Source: Mesobacillus maritimus
GTDB lineage: Bacteria > Bacillota > Bacilli > Bacillales > Cytobacillaceae
Length of the DNA: 64,000 nt
Assembly: GCF_023715205.1 (NCBI RefSeq)
Contig: NZ_JAMBNR010000001.1
Coordinates: 372,001-436,000 of the forward strand
Reading direction: 5' to 3'
In this document: piece by piece, positions 36,428 to 45,369 of the stretch
Numbering within the stretch: position 1 is the stretch's first letter
How the letters are laid out: each line of letters starts with the position of its first letter
The notes under the pieces: generated by a model
What the model was told of the DNA's origin: nothing
Seen by the model: the letters and a program-made list of their open reading frames with translations, nothing else
The model's database searches: none
Made by a program: the position numbers and the translations under genes

Positions 36428-37627
36428 TTATACTTTAGCTTTAGCGGATGATGTTATATTTAACTCACTTAAACGACGAATCTCTTCCTCACTATATCCT
36501 AAGCTACTTAGAATTTCCTTTGTATGTTCTCCTAATTCAGGTGGAACGGATTTTATTTCTCCAGGTGTACGTGAAAACTTCACTGGCGTTCCCAGCATTT
36601 TAATGGACCCAAGCTTTGGATGTTCTTTTTCAACCACCATTTCCCGTTCAATTAGATGTTGATCATTTAAAATATCAGACATTTTATTGATTGGTCCACA
36701 AGGGATTTTTGCTTGTTCAAATAAAGCAATCCACTCATTTACCGTTTTAGTTTGGAACACTTCTTCTAAAAGAGGAATCAACTCATGGCGTTTCTCAACA
36801 CGTTGTGGATTTGTTGCATATTTAGGGTCCCTTAAACTTTGTAGCCCGACCACTTCTACAAAGTTTTTCCATAAGTTATCATTACCGACCGCAATCATGA
36901 AATGACCATCAGATGCTTCAAATCCTTGATATGGGACAATATTAGGATGGGCATCACCAAGAGGTTGCGGGTCTTTACCTGATGCAAAATAATTACCTGC
37001 AAGATAAGTTTGCCATGAAACAACGGTATCCAGTAAGTTTGTATCAATCCACTGCCCTTCTCCTGAGGTGTTACGCTCGTGTAAAGCTACCAAAACCCCA
37101 AATGCAGCCCACATGCCCGTTCCGACATCAGCGATAGAAAACCCAGCCTTCACAGGTCGGCGTCCCGGTTCTCCAGTTACGGACATTAATCCGCCCATTC
37201 CTTGAGCTAATATATCGTAACCAGGCTTTTGGGAGTACGCCCCGGTTTGCCCAAATCCAGAGATTGAAGCGAGGATAATCCCTTTGTTATGTTGTTTTAA
37301 TACCTCATAATCAATCCCCAACTTTTTCAAAGTTCCTGGGCGAAAGTTTTCAACTACAACATCTGCGTCTTTAATTAATTTAAAAAATACTTCCTTGCCT
37401 TTCTCCTCTTTTAAGTTTAGAACCATACTTTTTTTATTACGATTGACGCTTAAAAAATACGCACTTTCGTCCTCAATAAATGGTGGACCCCATTGTCTAG
37501 TATCGTCTCCATTTGGTGTTTCAATTTTGATGACTTCTGCCCCTAAATCAGCAAGAGTCATTGTACAATAAGGGCCACTTAGAATACGTGTTAAATCAAT
37601 GACTTTTATTCCAGTTAATGGTTGCAT
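36428..37627 (-). CDS. Family III CoA-transferase (CaiB/BaiF)
   Basis: This 399-aa enzyme begins MQPLTGIKVIDLTRILSGPY and continues ADLGAEVIKIETPNGDDTR, the classic family III start. FFLSV-like YFLSVNRNKKSMVLNLK and ENFRPGTLKKLGIDYE follow. The catalytic Asp is expected in the GFSIADVGTGMWAAFG region. It moves CoA between carboxylic acids. The start overlaps the enoyl-CoA hydratase stop (TAATG). With its neighbours it probably activates an organic acid delivered by the divergent TRAP transporter. Confidence 0.92.
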   Translation of the reverse strand: MQPLTGIKVIDLTRILSGPYCTMTLADLGAEVIKIETPNGDDTRQWGPPFIEDESAYFLSVNRNKKSMVLNLKEEKGKEVFFKLIKDADVVVENFRPGTLKKLGIDYEVLKQHNKGIILASISGFGQTGAYSQKPGYDILAQGMGGLMSVTGEPGRRPVKAGFSIADVGTGMWAAFGVLVALHERNTSGEGQWIDTNLLDTVVSWQTYLAGNYFASGKDPQPLGDAHPNIVPYQGFEASDGHFMIAVGNDNLWKNFVEVVGLQSLRDPKYATNPQRVEKRHELIPLLEEVFQTKTVNEWIALFEQAKIPCGPINKMSDILNDQHLIEREMVVEKEHPKLGSIKMLGTPVKFSRTPGEIKSVPPELGEHTKEILSSLGYSEEEIRRLSELNITSSAKAKV

Positions 37628-38427
37628 TAGAATACTCTCCTTTGAAAGTTTGGTTTTCTTTTTTCAACAAATGACCGTACACCTTCAGGAAAATCGACTG
37701 GGTCCACACTTGAGCCCAAACCCGTTTCCCACGGAATCGATATTGTTGGATTGTTAAACGCAACAGCTCTTTTTACCGCAAGAACTGAGGCTGGGGATTG
37801 CTCCATGATTTTTTTTCCGATTTGGATCGTGAAAGAATTAATATCCTCATCTGTCTCTAGAAGATAATTAAGCAGTCCTAGGTCATAACATTCATCTGGT
37901 TTCAGCAAGCGACCGGTATAAACTAAATCTAACGTACGGCTTTCACCAATCATATCCGCGATTCGCTTCGCAAACATTTGATTTAAGGTAATCCCGAGTC
38001 GACCAACTGGAATACCCATTAGCGTGTTAGGACTACCAACTCTGATATCACAAGCAAGCGCTAATTCAAAACCGGCTCCCATCGCTGGTCCATTGATAGC
38101 TCCTATTGTTGGCAATGGGATCTTTTCAAATGTCGCAATTGCTTCTTCCATTAGTCGAAACGCTTCATTTGCTTCATCAATCGAAAGATTATTAAACTGC
38201 TTAATATCTGATCCTGCAGTGAAATGATTTTTACTTCCGCGTAAAATAACTACTTTGTTTTTTGGGTTTTCGGGAATACGCCTGCCGATGGCAGCTAGGT
38301 CCTTCCACATCCGATTGGTTAACGCATTTTTTAAATCTGGACGGTTAATTGTGACAATCGCAAAACCACCGCTTTCTTGAAGCGTGATTTTTCCGTCTTT
38401 TTCAGTCCGTTTAATCGTAACCCTCAT
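37627..38427 (-). CDS. Enoyl-CoA hydratase/isomerase family protein
   Basis: This crotonase of about 266 aa has the CoA-binding/oxyanion block TAGSDIKQFNNL near residue 75 and GAINGPAMGAGFELALACDI. In place of the usual two catalytic glutamates I see the NTLMGIPVGRLGI region, with a Gly/Val/Gly at the second-acid area, so the reaction may not be simple hydration. The ATG at 38427 has AAGGAG 8 bases upstream. It is the first gene of a three-gene operon preceded by two GntR-type operators. Confidence 0.85.
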   Translation of the reverse strand: MRVTIKRTEKDGKITLQESGGFAIVTINRPDLKNALTNRMWKDLAAIGRRIPENPKNKVVILRGSKNHFTAGSDIKQFNNLSIDEANEAFRLMEEAIATFEKIPLPTIGAINGPAMGAGFELALACDIRVGSPNTLMGIPVGRLGITLNQMFAKRIADMIGESRTLDLVYTGRLLKPDECYDLGLLNYLLETDEDINSFTIQIGKKIMEQSPASVLAVKRAVAFNNPTISIPWETGLGSSVDPVDFPEGVRSFVEKRKPNFQRRVF

Positions 38428-38448
38428 TGTGCTCACTCCTTAATTTTG

Positions 38449-38466
38449 TATATTGTCGACAATATA
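38449..38466. promoter_or_regulatory. GntR-type operator O1 (perfect 18-bp palindrome)
   Basis: TATATTGTCGACAATATA is fully palindromic and fits the FadR/FCD-subfamily pattern TnGTnnACnA. It lies 22 bases upstream of the enoyl-CoA hydratase start, between the likely promoter and the gene. Confidence 0.7.
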
Positions 38467-38512
38467 AATATAAAAGTTTTAAAGACCGCTTTTTTTATTG
38501 AACATAGCTTAT

Positions 38513-38524
38513 ATTGTCGACAGT
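38513..38524. promoter_or_regulatory. GntR-type operator O2
   Basis: ATTGTCGACAGT is a one-mismatch version of the O1 core, 64 bases from O1 centre to centre, in the divergent region between the CoA operon and dctP. Confidence 0.65.
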
Positions 38525-38653
38525 CGATTAATTTTGATTGACTTCATCGTAATATATTCTATTGTCTAATTCAACAAATTTTTAGAATTTATTTAATTTT
38601 CAATTTTATTATTGATTTTTTGGTTATTTATCCTTAAGATGAAAATTAGATAG

Positions 38654-38665
38654 ATTGTCGACAGT
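38654..38665. promoter_or_regulatory. GntR-type operator O3 overlapping the dctP -35 region
   Basis: ATTGTCGACAGT includes TCGACA, a good -35 box; 17 bases downstream lies TTATAT as a possible -10. Repressor binding here would block TRAP transporter transcription. It is about 105 bases before the dctP start. Confidence 0.65.
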
Positions 38666-38767
38666 ATCCTGTATTCGACTTTATATGAGAGTTGGAGGTG
38701 ATTTATTACCTATTGCTTCTTGTTTTTAAAAAAGAAAGCGTTATCAATTTATAAAGGGGGAAATCTG

Positions 38768-39841
38768 GTGAAAAAAAGTAAATCATTTTTAAGCATTGGA
38801 TTGGTTGCCTTATTAATCTTTGGCGTGTTAGCAGCTTGCTCTAGCAAAGGTAGCAGCGGTTCCGGAGATTCAAGTGGAGATGCTGGTGGCAAACCCATCA
38901 CCTTAAAGTTATCCCATCAATGGCCACAAGCTACTGCAGATGAAGGAGATTTCCGCTCAAGGCTGGCCGTAAAATTTGCTGAAGAAGTCGAAAAACGAAC
39001 AGATGGTCAAGTGAAAATACAACAATATCCAGCAAACTCACTGGTAAAAGCTGCAGAACAGTATGAATCGATGCTTAAAGGAGCCTCTGATATGTCCGTT
39101 TACCCGCTTGATTATGCGGGAGGAAAAGTGCCTGAATTCGGGATTACACTGATGCCTGCCTTGGTTAAAAACCACGATCAAGCGATTGCGTGGGAAACAA
39201 GTGAGATTGGGAAAAAGGTTGAAGAAATAGCCGAGGAAAATGGCCTTAAAATTCTAGTTTGGGTGTGGAATGCAGGTGCAATTGGAACAAAAGGAGATCC
39301 CATAACAGCACCTGAGGATGTGAAAGAAGGGGCACAAATGCGTGCGGCCGGCAAAATGGTTGAAGAGATGTTAGCTAAAGCAGGAGCAGGGATAACTAGT
39401 ATGCCTTCCTCCGAAATTTACTCAGGATTCCAAACGAATCTATTGGATGCGGCGGTTACCTCCAACTCTTCGTTTGCAGCGTATAAATTATACGAACAAG
39501 TTGATTCTTTTACGACTTCATTAGAAAATACGTTTTGGTTTATGTTTGAACCACTTGTGATATCAACTTCAACATGGGAAAAATTAACACCTGAACAGCA
39601 ACAAATTTTTGAAGAGGTGGCAACAGAATTACAGCCGTGGGCTTATGAGGCTTCCATTGAGGATGATGAAAATGTAGCAAAAATTTTCAAAGAAAACGAT
39701 GTCAATGTTGTCGATATGAGCGATGAAGATTATCAAAAATGGGTTGAACTTTCCGAGCCAATTTGGGAAAAGTTTGCTGCAGAAGTTGAAGGTGGCCAGG
39801 AGCTAATTGACCTTGCAAAGGAAGTAAATCAAATGGAGTAG
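38768..39841 (+). CDS. TRAP transporter solute-binding lipoprotein (DctP family)
   Basis: This extracytoplasmic receptor of about 357 aa has a signal peptide ending LAACSS (lipobox), then a Ser/Gly linker. The mature region begins ITLKLSHQWPQA and contains GAQMRAAGKMVEEMLAKAG and MPSSEIYSGFQTNLLDA, the conserved Arg-containing ligand region of DctP receptors that binds a carboxylate. The GTG at 38768 with GGGGG 7 bases upstream is preferred to a start at 38720. A terminator and a repeat element separate it from dctQ/dctM. Confidence 0.92.
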   Translation: MKKSKSFLSIGLVALLIFGVLAACSSKGSSGSGDSSGDAGGKPITLKLSHQWPQATADEGDFRSRLAVKFAEEVEKRTDGQVKIQQYPANSLVKAAEQYESMLKGASDMSVYPLDYAGGKVPEFGITLMPALVKNHDQAIAWETSEIGKKVEEIAEENGLKILVWVWNAGAIGTKGDPITAPEDVKEGAQMRAAGKMVEEMLAKAGAGITSMPSSEIYSGFQTNLLDAAVTSNSSFAAYKLYEQVDSFTTSLENTFWFMFEPLVISTSTWEKLTPEQQQIFEEVATELQPWAYEASIEDDENVAKIFKENDVNVVDMSDEDYQKWVELSEPIWEKFAAEVEGGQELIDLAKEVNQME

Positions 39842-39862
39842 ACTCCCTTTCGGCTAAAAATT

Positions 39863-39896
39863 AAAAGCTGCGTAATTTCTACGCAGCTTTTCTTTT
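39863..39896 (+). terminator. Terminator between dctP and dctQ
   Basis: AAAAGCTGCGTA pairs perfectly with TACGCAGCTTTT, followed by CTTTTC. It should give partial termination, so that receptor transcript exceeds the membrane subunits. Confidence 0.85.
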
Positions 39897-39901
39897 CAAA
39901 A

Positions 39902-40062
39902 AGCTTTTTTCTCAAATGTTATTGCTTTTGAAGAAAAAATACTACTGAATGTACGATATTATACAAAATTAGCTTCTAGCAAATTTTATTTGCAACTTAC
40001 GAAATGACATTTTCACATTGAAATCGGCTTTAGGATTTTACCAAATCTTTACGGAAAAAGCC
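39902..40062 (+). repeat. MITE-like repeat, copy F (inside the TRAP operon, 8-bp target duplication)
   Basis: The 161-bp element has ends AGCTTTTTTCTCAAATG and TTTACGGAAAAAGCC and carries the internal AAATCGGCTTTAGGATTTTA. It is flanked by perfect TTTCAAAA repeats (39894-39901 and 40063-40070). It has inserted just after the dctP terminator. Confidence 0.85.
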
Positions 40063-40106
40063 TTTCAAAATGCTTAAACACGTTCTTTAAAAGGAGGAAC
40101 TTACAA

Positions 40107-40649
40107 ATGGCGAATAAAAAGCCGGTATGGATTCGCGCCATTGATTGGTTAAGCGAAGTAAGTGGTTATATTAGTGGATTAATGATACTCCTTGCAACAT
40201 TGGTGATTGTTCATCAAGTTATTGTTCGGTATTTTTTCGGGCATTCCACGATATGGCAAACCGAATTTTCAACCTACCTAGTAATGTTTACGACCTTTGT
40301 TGGGGCGGCTTACGGACTTAAACACAATTCACATGTTGGAATTGATGTTCTTGTTAATAAATTACCGGTTAAAGGGCAATCAATTATGAAAATTATTACA
40401 TCATCTTTTAGTTTATTATTAACGATTGTCGTCGCATGGAAGGCATGGGAAATGTGGTATCATGCAACTGAAATGGGCTGGAAGTCTAGTACGGTTTGGG
40501 CTCCCCCGCTTACTTACCCATATTTTATCCTTCCGTTAGGAATGTCACTAGTCAGTTTGCAATTTATTGTGATTATTTATGATGAATACAAGAAATTAAA
40601 AAGTCATCAAAAGGTCGATTCTGATCAAGATCAAACAACTACAATGTAA
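40107..40649 (+). CDS. TRAP transporter small permease (DctQ family)
   Basis: This 180-aa protein has four hydrophobic segments with TIWQTEFSTYLVMFTTFVGAAYGLK and HNSHVGIDVLV, the DctQ signature. Together with DctM it forms the Na+-coupled membrane part. AAAAGGAGGAAC precedes the ATG. It is 48 bases from dctM. Confidence 0.92.
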   Translation: MANKKPVWIRAIDWLSEVSGYISGLMILLATLVIVHQVIVRYFFGHSTIWQTEFSTYLVMFTTFVGAAYGLKHNSHVGIDVLVNKLPVKGQSIMKIITSSFSLLLTIVVAWKAWEMWYHATEMGWKSSTVWAPPLTYPYFILPLGMSLVSLQFIVIIYDEYKKLKSHQKVDSDQDQTTTM

Positions 40650-40697
40650 ATTGATATTTCCGACCTACTATAGTTGGTATGAAAGGAGCGAATCTCT

Positions 40698-42026
40698 TTG
40701 AGTTCATTGGCGATTGGTGCATTTATAGGTATATCCGGTTTACTCATAATGCTGACTGGAATTCCCATTGCTTTTGCCTTAGGAATCATTTCTGTTGCGT
40801 CTATTTTGCTTTTTCTAGATCCTGTTCAATTTGACATGTTAGGAGATTTTATCTTTGGTTCGATTAATGATTTTACCTTATTAGCTATCCCCTTGTTTGT
40901 TTTCATGGGAGCTTTATTTGCAAACTCAAAAGCTAGTGTAGATTTATTTGAAGCTGCCCAAAAATGGACATCGAGAATTCCAGGTGGTCTGGCCGTTAGT
41001 AGCGTAATTGCCTGTGCAATCTTTGCTGCATTATCAGGATCAAGTCCTGCGACAGCCGCAGCGATAGGAAAAACAGGAATTCCGCAAATGCAAAAGCGTG
41101 GTTATTCGAATGCTGTTGCGACAGGAGCAATTGTTGCTGGAGGAACACTCGGAATCTTAATCCCTCCTAGTGTTGTGTTAATTCTATATGGAGTCGCAGT
41201 TGAACAATCGATTGGTCAACTCTTCCTTGCTGGTGTCATTCCTGGAATTATCTTAACGCTCTTATTCTGTCTTTGGATTGTCATTGCTGTCCGCCTTGAA
41301 AGAAAAGGAATCTCCGTAAGTTCGCCTGAAGGTGCGACCTATGTGACAACTTATCCATGGAAAGAACGATTCGCTTCCTTAATCAAGGTAATTCCTTTCT
41401 TGCTTTTAATTTTAGGTATTCTATATACGTTATATGCTGGGCTAGCCACTCCAAGTGAAGCGGCAGCAGTTGGAGCAGTTCTATCCTTGATTATGATCAT
41501 CGTGTTTTATCGATCATTAACATGGAAAAAACTAGTCCACATGCTTTTAGAAACAACGAAAGAAAGTACTATGATTTTGTTAATTACAGCGTTTTCAGCT
41601 TTAATTGGTACAGTTTTAAGTTTTTTATCCGTGCCACAGGATTTGGCAACGTTTATTATTGGGCTCGATATGTCGAAATGGCTAGTGTTGATTTTCATTA
41701 ATATCTTCCTATTAGTATTAGGATTCTTTATTCCACCAGCAGCAATCATTTTGATGACCGCGCCTATTATCTATCCAATCATTGTCGGTCTCGGGTTTGA
41801 CCCTATCTGGTTTGGTATCATTATGACGTTAAATATGGAAGCGGGCTTAATTACTCCACCAGTAGGCTTAAACTTATTTGTTGTTAAAGGAATTGCACCT
41901 GATATCCCTACTTCAGATATTATTAAAGGGTCCCTTCCGTTTGTAGGCGTTATCTTTGTGGCAATCGCTTTATTTACGGTGTTCCCTGAAATCGTGACTT
42001 GGCTCCCGAATTTATTATTTAACTAA
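40698..42026 (+). CDS. TRAP transporter large permease (DctM family)
   Basis: This 442-aa protein has about 12 hydrophobic segments. AIPLFVFMGALFANS, ALSGSSPATAAAIGKTGIPQM and GGTLGILIPPSVVLILYGV are typical of DctM, as is the second half TPPVGLNLFVVKGIA. It starts at TTG with AAAGGAG 8 bases upstream. The substrate is probably a carboxylate, given its shared operators with the CoA-transferase operon. Confidence 0.93.
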   Translation: MSSLAIGAFIGISGLLIMLTGIPIAFALGIISVASILLFLDPVQFDMLGDFIFGSINDFTLLAIPLFVFMGALFANSKASVDLFEAAQKWTSRIPGGLAVSSVIACAIFAALSGSSPATAAAIGKTGIPQMQKRGYSNAVATGAIVAGGTLGILIPPSVVLILYGVAVEQSIGQLFLAGVIPGIILTLLFCLWIVIAVRLERKGISVSSPEGATYVTTYPWKERFASLIKVIPFLLLILGILYTLYAGLATPSEAAAVGAVLSLIMIIVFYRSLTWKKLVHMLLETTKESTMILLITAFSALIGTVLSFLSVPQDLATFIIGLDMSKWLVLIFINIFLLVLGFFIPPAAIILMTAPIIYPIIVGLGFDPIWFGIIMTLNMEAGLITPPVGLNLFVVKGIAPDIPTSDIIKGSLPFVGVIFVAIALFTVFPEIVTWLPNLLFN

Positions 42027-42046
42027 AGCAAAAATACGTGCTGAAC

Positions 42047-42084
42047 AATGAAACAGAGTTTTCCCGTCTCTGTTTCATTTGTTT
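42047..42084 (+). terminator. Terminator of dctQM
   Basis: AATGAAACAGAG pairs perfectly with CTCTGTTTCATT and is followed by TGTTT. Confidence 0.88.
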
Positions 42085-42196
42085 AATTTAAGAAATCTCT
42101 CTATTTTAAGATAAGTTCCCTTCGAAATTTTGATAATCTTTGGTATTGTTAAGATAATAATTTAGTGGAAACACGGCTGGTAAGGGGGCAATGACT

Positions 42197-42841
42197 ATGG
42201 GAAATAAACTTTTTGACAATAACTCATTATCAAGGTTAATTGCTGAGCAAATAACAGAAGAAATAATCACTGGCAAGCTACAGCCTGGAGATAAATTGAT
42301 TGAAACAAATTACGCTGAGGAGTTTGGGACAAGTAGAGCACCGATTCGAGAGGCATTTTATTTACTAACGATAGATGGGCTCGTCGAGCGAATACCACGT
42401 AAAGGTTCTGTCGTGAAAGGCTATTCCGCTCAGGATAAAATTGACCTATTAGAGATTCGTATGTTTCTCGAAACATTGGCTTTGGATCGAATTACAAAAG
42501 TAGGTGCCTCAGAGAGTATTCTCCAAACAATGGAAGAACTCCAGGCAAAAATGGAAAATGAAAATGAAAATCCAATGGAGTATACGAAACTTAATCAAAA
42601 GTTTCATATGGCAATCATCGAGATGAGCAACAGTGAGATTATTAGAATGATGTATGCGCGTTTAGGGCTCCCCCTAACCTCCTTACAGAGAATTACTTTT
42701 GAAGGAAAAGCGAATCGAAAGAAATCACTACAAGAACACCGTCAAATCTTGGATTTCATCCATAGAGGAGAGTTTGAAAAAGCGAAAAGCATATTAATAG
42801 AAAACCATCAAAATCTATTAAAGCCAGCACTAGATGCATAA
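42197..42841 (+). CDS. GntR family regulator, FadR/FCD subfamily
   Basis: This 214-aa regulator has an N-terminal winged helix (AEQITEEIITGKLQPGDKL, then TSRAPIREAFYLLTIDGLVE) and a C-terminal FCD domain (about 80-210) with metal-ligand-type residues in NQKFHMAIIEMSN and LQEHRQILDFI. The ATG at 42197 is 8 bases from AAGGGGG. FCD regulators sense organic acids and release palindromic operators. It most likely recognises the TTGTCGACAA-like sites near dctP, the CoA operon and the amidase gene; that pairing is inference. Confidence 0.9.
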   Translation: MGNKLFDNNSLSRLIAEQITEEIITGKLQPGDKLIETNYAEEFGTSRAPIREAFYLLTIDGLVERIPRKGSVVKGYSAQDKIDLLEIRMFLETLALDRITKVGASESILQTMEELQAKMENENENPMEYTKLNQKFHMAIIEMSNSEIIRMMYARLGLPLTSLQRITFEGKANRKKSLQEHRQILDFIHRGEFEKAKSILIENHQNLLKPALDA

Positions 42842-42843
42842 AT

Positions 42844-42878
42844 AGAGCGTACTCGAAGTTTAGCTTTGAGTACGCTCT
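42844..42878. terminator. Shared terminator between convergent gntR and atoE-like genes
   Basis: AGAGCGTACTC pairs perfectly with GAGTACGCTCT, with further pairing inside the loop, and overlaps the ends of both genes' 3' regions. Confidence 0.85.
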
Positions 42879-42885
42879 CTAACTT

Positions 42886-44238
42886 TTATAAGAATAGCAA
42901 TCCAATGGAAATTGGAATGAACGACCAGAGCATCGCTATGACGCAAAACCCGATAATGTCTTTTACTTTTAATCCAGCAATCGCTAATAATGGGAGTGTC
43001 CAGAACGGCTGGATCATATTTGTCCAAGCATCTCCCCATGCGACAGCCATAGCTGTCTTTGCTGTATCAACTCCAAGTTCAAGTGCAGCAGGAATCATGA
43101 TTGGACCTTGTACAGCCCATTGTCCACCGCCAGAAGGAACAAAGAAGTTTACAACTCCAGCGCTAATAAAGGTGAATAATGGGAACGTAAATTCATTAGA
43201 TATGTCAACAAACCACATTGACATTTGTTCAGATAAACCGGAACTGACCATCATACCCATAATTCCTGCATAAAAAGGAAATTGGACGATAATTCCCCCA
43301 GCATTTTTAACCGCATCATTAACACAGTTTAAAAAACGTTTTGGTGTTTGATGAAACAATATTCCTAAAAAGAGAAAAATAAAGTTTACGATATTGATAT
43401 TCAAATCTAAGCCATTTTGTACAAAGTAAGCAATGATGAAAACTAGTCCTAACACCCCGATTATTAGAGAAACAAGTCTACTATTCTCCAGCTTTTCTGC
43501 CGGTGTTAGATTAGAATGAATAGTTTCCGTTGGTTGCAAACTTTTCGCTTCATCTGCAGTAATCACTTTTTGATTTTGTGCTAAACGCAAGTCCGTTTTT
43601 TCCGTACTTTCAATGATTCTTAGTAAAAAAAAATTCAGGATTGGAAGCGTTATCAAAAGTGTAATGACGATAAACACGTTAAAACTTGAAAATAAAGTAG
43701 ATGCGACAGGAATGGTCCCCATCGTTTCCTCTAAGAAATGTCCTTGTGTCGCGATGGTTAATGGAATCGAACCGGACAGTCCCCCATGCCAAAGCAACAT
43801 GCCTGTGTATGCACTCGCAACAACCACGCGGTAACTAGTCGTGGGCACTTGCTTAATCAGATGTCTGGCAAATAGCGCCCCAATAACTAACCCAAACCCA
43901 TAATTGATTAAACAAGCAATCGACGTGATGAACGTAACTAATAAAATTGCTTGCCCAGGGCTCTTAGCTAGACGAGCTAATCTTCCTAGTAGAGATTCAA
44001 AAAATGGGCTATTGGCCAACACATATCCTGTCACAACAATTAAAGACATCTGCATTGCAAATGCTAACAAGTCCCAAAATCCAGCACCCCAGTGCTGAAC
44101 CATATCAAACGGTGTACTGTCAGTTAGGCCGATACCCAATAGGAACACAGCAATTGTTAAAATAATGGCAAATAAAAACGCATCAGGCAAATATCTTTGT
44201 ACAATTCGATCAAAAAATAATGTAACGGATTTTAACAA
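42886..44238 (-). CDS. Short-chain fatty acid transporter (AtoE family)
   Basis: This membrane protein of about 450 aa has about 12 hydrophobic segments. It contains DRIVQRYLPDAFLFAIILT at the N-terminus, CLINYGFGLVIGALFAR, GGLSGSIPLTIAT and FFVPSGGGQWAVQGPIMIPA, all typical of AtoE-type SCFA carriers. The TTG at 44238 is chosen because AAAGGAGG lies 7 bases upstream, inside the longer frame. It probably imports or exports a short organic acid handled by the surrounding CoA and amidase enzymes. Confidence 0.88.
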   Translation of the reverse strand: MLKSVTLFFDRIVQRYLPDAFLFAIILTIAVFLLGIGLTDSTPFDMVQHWGAGFWDLLAFAMQMSLIVVTGYVLANSPFFESLLGRLARLAKSPGQAILLVTFITSIACLINYGFGLVIGALFARHLIKQVPTTSYRVVVASAYTGMLLWHGGLSGSIPLTIATQGHFLEETMGTIPVASTLFSSFNVFIVITLLITLPILNFFLLRIIESTEKTDLRLAQNQKVITADEAKSLQPTETIHSNLTPAEKLENSRLVSLIIGVLGLVFIIAYFVQNGLDLNINIVNFIFLFLGILFHQTPKRFLNCVNDAVKNAGGIIVQFPFYAGIMGMMVSSGLSEQMSMWFVDISNEFTFPLFTFISAGVVNFFVPSGGGQWAVQGPIMIPAALELGVDTAKTAMAVAWGDAWTNMIQPFWTLPLLAIAGLKVKDIIGFCVIAMLWSFIPISIGLLFL

Positions 44239-44560
44239 ACCATTTCCTCCTTTCATACCCTTTCGTTTAATATAGTTAAAAAGTTAAATAAGCCCCCTAT
44301 TCTAATATTACGTTAGGCTTGTCTCAATATGACTAAATATTGAAAATAAACGGTTAAATAACTTTTATTTCTAATCCTAGGCAGTTTATTATCAGAATTA
44401 GAAAAAGGCTTGATTCTAGTCGTCGGTAGATCCAAACCCTGGTAAATTCTTATTGATTAAGATCTTGTCTTTAAATAATTCTTAGGAGATTAGGAAATTA
44501 GAGGTAAGATATGCCAGAAGGAAATATGGGATGGAAATCGATTTTGAACATTGAACGCTT
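44239..44560. other. Intergenic region upstream of the AtoE-like gene
   Basis: This AT-rich region must hold the AtoE-like gene's promoter, but I cannot pick a convincing -35/-10 pair. No copy of the TTGTCGACAA operator, no repeat copy and no small gene were found. Confidence 0.4.
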
Positions 44561-44627
44561 TCTCTTAAATACAAAAAGATCCAAGGCACAACATGCCCTG
44601 CATCTTTTGTATTTAAGAGATTTTTGT
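44561..44627 (-). terminator. Long terminator stem overlapping the stop codon of the membrane gene
   Basis: TCTCTTAAATACAAAA pairs with TTTTGTATTTAAGAGA (19-bp stem with one bulge) around a loop that itself contains GGCA/TGCC. The TAA stop of the minus-strand gene lies within the right arm. Confidence 0.75.
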
Positions 44628-45326
44628 TTCTTTAATTTTTTCCATCATTAGAACTGCCGATACGGTTAATCCGACGCATAGAACCAATTTAAACAATGAT
44701 GGAATTGGTGAAAACAGGATGGCCACGCCTATCACCAAGGCAATTAGGCCATATAATGGTTTTTTTAAAGCAAACTGACCAAGAACACCTCCATAAATCG
44801 CTGGTAATATATACTTCAACGCCTCTTGGACAGGCTGTGGAATAATGGTTAAGAGTACCGTGCCGCCAAGTACGGTGATGACGACTACGATAATGTTCGT
44901 TAACGATGCTGTAGCAATCCCTAGAGTACCAGCAATTTCTGCCTTTTTCGTTCCTGGTTCCGCTCCTACGGCTTCTTGTGCTGAAGCAGAACATGGCATA
45001 CACATATTTGCAATATTCCCTGTTAGGAAGGCAATATACGTACCTGATTTTCCTAGCACTGGATAGTAAGTGATTGGTTCTAAAAACCACATCACACCAA
45101 TAAAAGCAGCATATCCAATGAGTCCACCTAAGATAGCAGACCACCCCGGATGATACCCTAATACAAATGAGAAGTATAAGGGCGGAAGGAACGATACCGC
45201 AGTAAGAATCCATAACGTTAATCTACCCCAAAAATCGGATTGATGGTGAAAAGCTTCCATCCCCATTGTTTCAGAACGAGCTTCAATTGACTTACCTTTT
45301 ACGTCTACTGTTCTCGATACTGCCAC
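44613..45326 (-). CDS. Membrane protein partner of DUF5058
   Basis: This protein of about 237 aa has six or seven hydrophobic segments (FLPPLYFSFVLGYHPGW, then GVAILFSPIPSLFKLV). A central motif NIANMCMPCSASAQEAVGAE contains a CMPC pair between membrane segments. A GTG at 45326 is preferred because AGGAGG lies 7 bases upstream, while the ATG at 45332 touches it. It is 37 bases downstream of the DUF5058 gene, and the two together look like a two-subunit transporter. Its family is not one I can name. Confidence 0.7.
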   Translation of the reverse strand: MAVSRTVDVKGKSIEARSETMGMEAFHHQSDFWGRLTLWILTAVSFLPPLYFSFVLGYHPGWSAILGGLIGYAAFIGVMWFLEPITYYPVLGKSGTYIAFLTGNIANMCMPCSASAQEAVGAEPGTKKAEIAGTLGIATASLTNIIVVVITVLGGTVLLTIIPQPVQEALKYILPAIYGGVLGQFALKKPLYGLIALVIGVAILFSPIPSLFKLVLCVGLTVSAVLMMEKIKETKIS

Positions 45327-45369
45327 GTACATCCCTCCTAATTCAAAAATTGACTCTCATTTATCAAAC

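Noticed and set aside
42866-43273. 135-codon frame antisense to the AtoE-like gene
   Set aside because: Antisense shadow of a membrane protein; no ribosome binding site.
44689-45213. 174-codon frame in another phase within the DUF5058-partner gene
   Set aside because: It is an alternative phase of a clearly coding membrane protein and its translation is Cys/Arg-rich and unlike a protein family.
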